Positions 12,298 through 12,336 of a DNA stretch of 12,336 bases are shown piece by piece (the first letter of the stretch is position 1; the number at the start of each line of letters is the position of its first letter). The stretch comes from Planctomycetaceae bacterium (GTDB lineage: Bacteria > Planctomycetota > Planctomycetia > Pirellulales > Thermoguttaceae), in assembly GCA_031256755.1 (NCBI GenBank), contig JAIRPZ010000341.1, positions 1-12,336 of the forward strand. Direction: 5' to 3'. The translations under genes and the position numbers were made by a program. The notes beneath the pieces are model-generated. The model was given only the letters and a program-made list of their open reading frames with translations, had not been told where the DNA came from and did no database searches.

Positions 12298-12336
12298 CCG
12301 GACGAAGACGGAAAAGGGGGGCTGGGTTTGCGGTAA

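Overview
The window is a bacterial chromosome segment of roughly even base composition. The best guess at its source is a planctomycete or another PVC-group bacterium. That is inference from the gene set: a secreted HExxH protein resembling planctomycete DUF1570-type peptidases, an ISAs1-type transposase remnant of a kind I associate with that group, and several genes without a clear Shine-Dalgarno sequence. No rRNA, tRNA, CRISPR array or complete insertion sequence was seen.

Left part (1-4065, all minus strand): a membrane hybrid sensor histidine kinase whose C-terminus runs off the left edge, an extended-SDR NAD-dependent epimerase/reductase with a likely terminator behind it, and pyrE (orotate phosphoribosyltransferase). 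The epimerase gene and pyrE lie 64 bp apart and are probably co-transcribed.

4066-5175 is an insertion-sequence graveyard of about 1.1 kb without an intact gene. It holds a shrunken ISAs1-family element that still has both terminal inverted repeats, an IS1595-type transposase N-terminal fragment, and heptad-like repeats that recur elsewhere in the window.

5176-8444 (minus strand): a periplasmic adaptor protein of the HlyD/RND type, a small DUF167 protein, and a secreted HExxH metallopeptidase-like protein. The last two genes overlap by 4 bp; all three may form one operon.

8445-11571 is the accessory and most interesting part. A consensus-like promoter (8801-8828) is followed by about 385 nt rich in hairpins, and then by a stand-alone HNH endonuclease gene. 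Related 64-66 nt repeats lie on both sides of this unit, and a second cluster of strong hairpins follows the gene. Next comes a lipoprotein gene encoding four tandem tryptophan-rich repeats of about 52-58 residues, then two 74-nt direct repeats whose core matches the repeat in the IS graveyard 6.4 kb away.

Right end (11377-12297): a well-formed promoter, a leader of about 160 nt with a terminator-like hairpin and a second stem, and rpsB (ribosomal protein S2). The left and right blocks are housekeeping DNA; the two repeat-rich intergenic regions and the HNH/lipoprotein section look like the plastic part.
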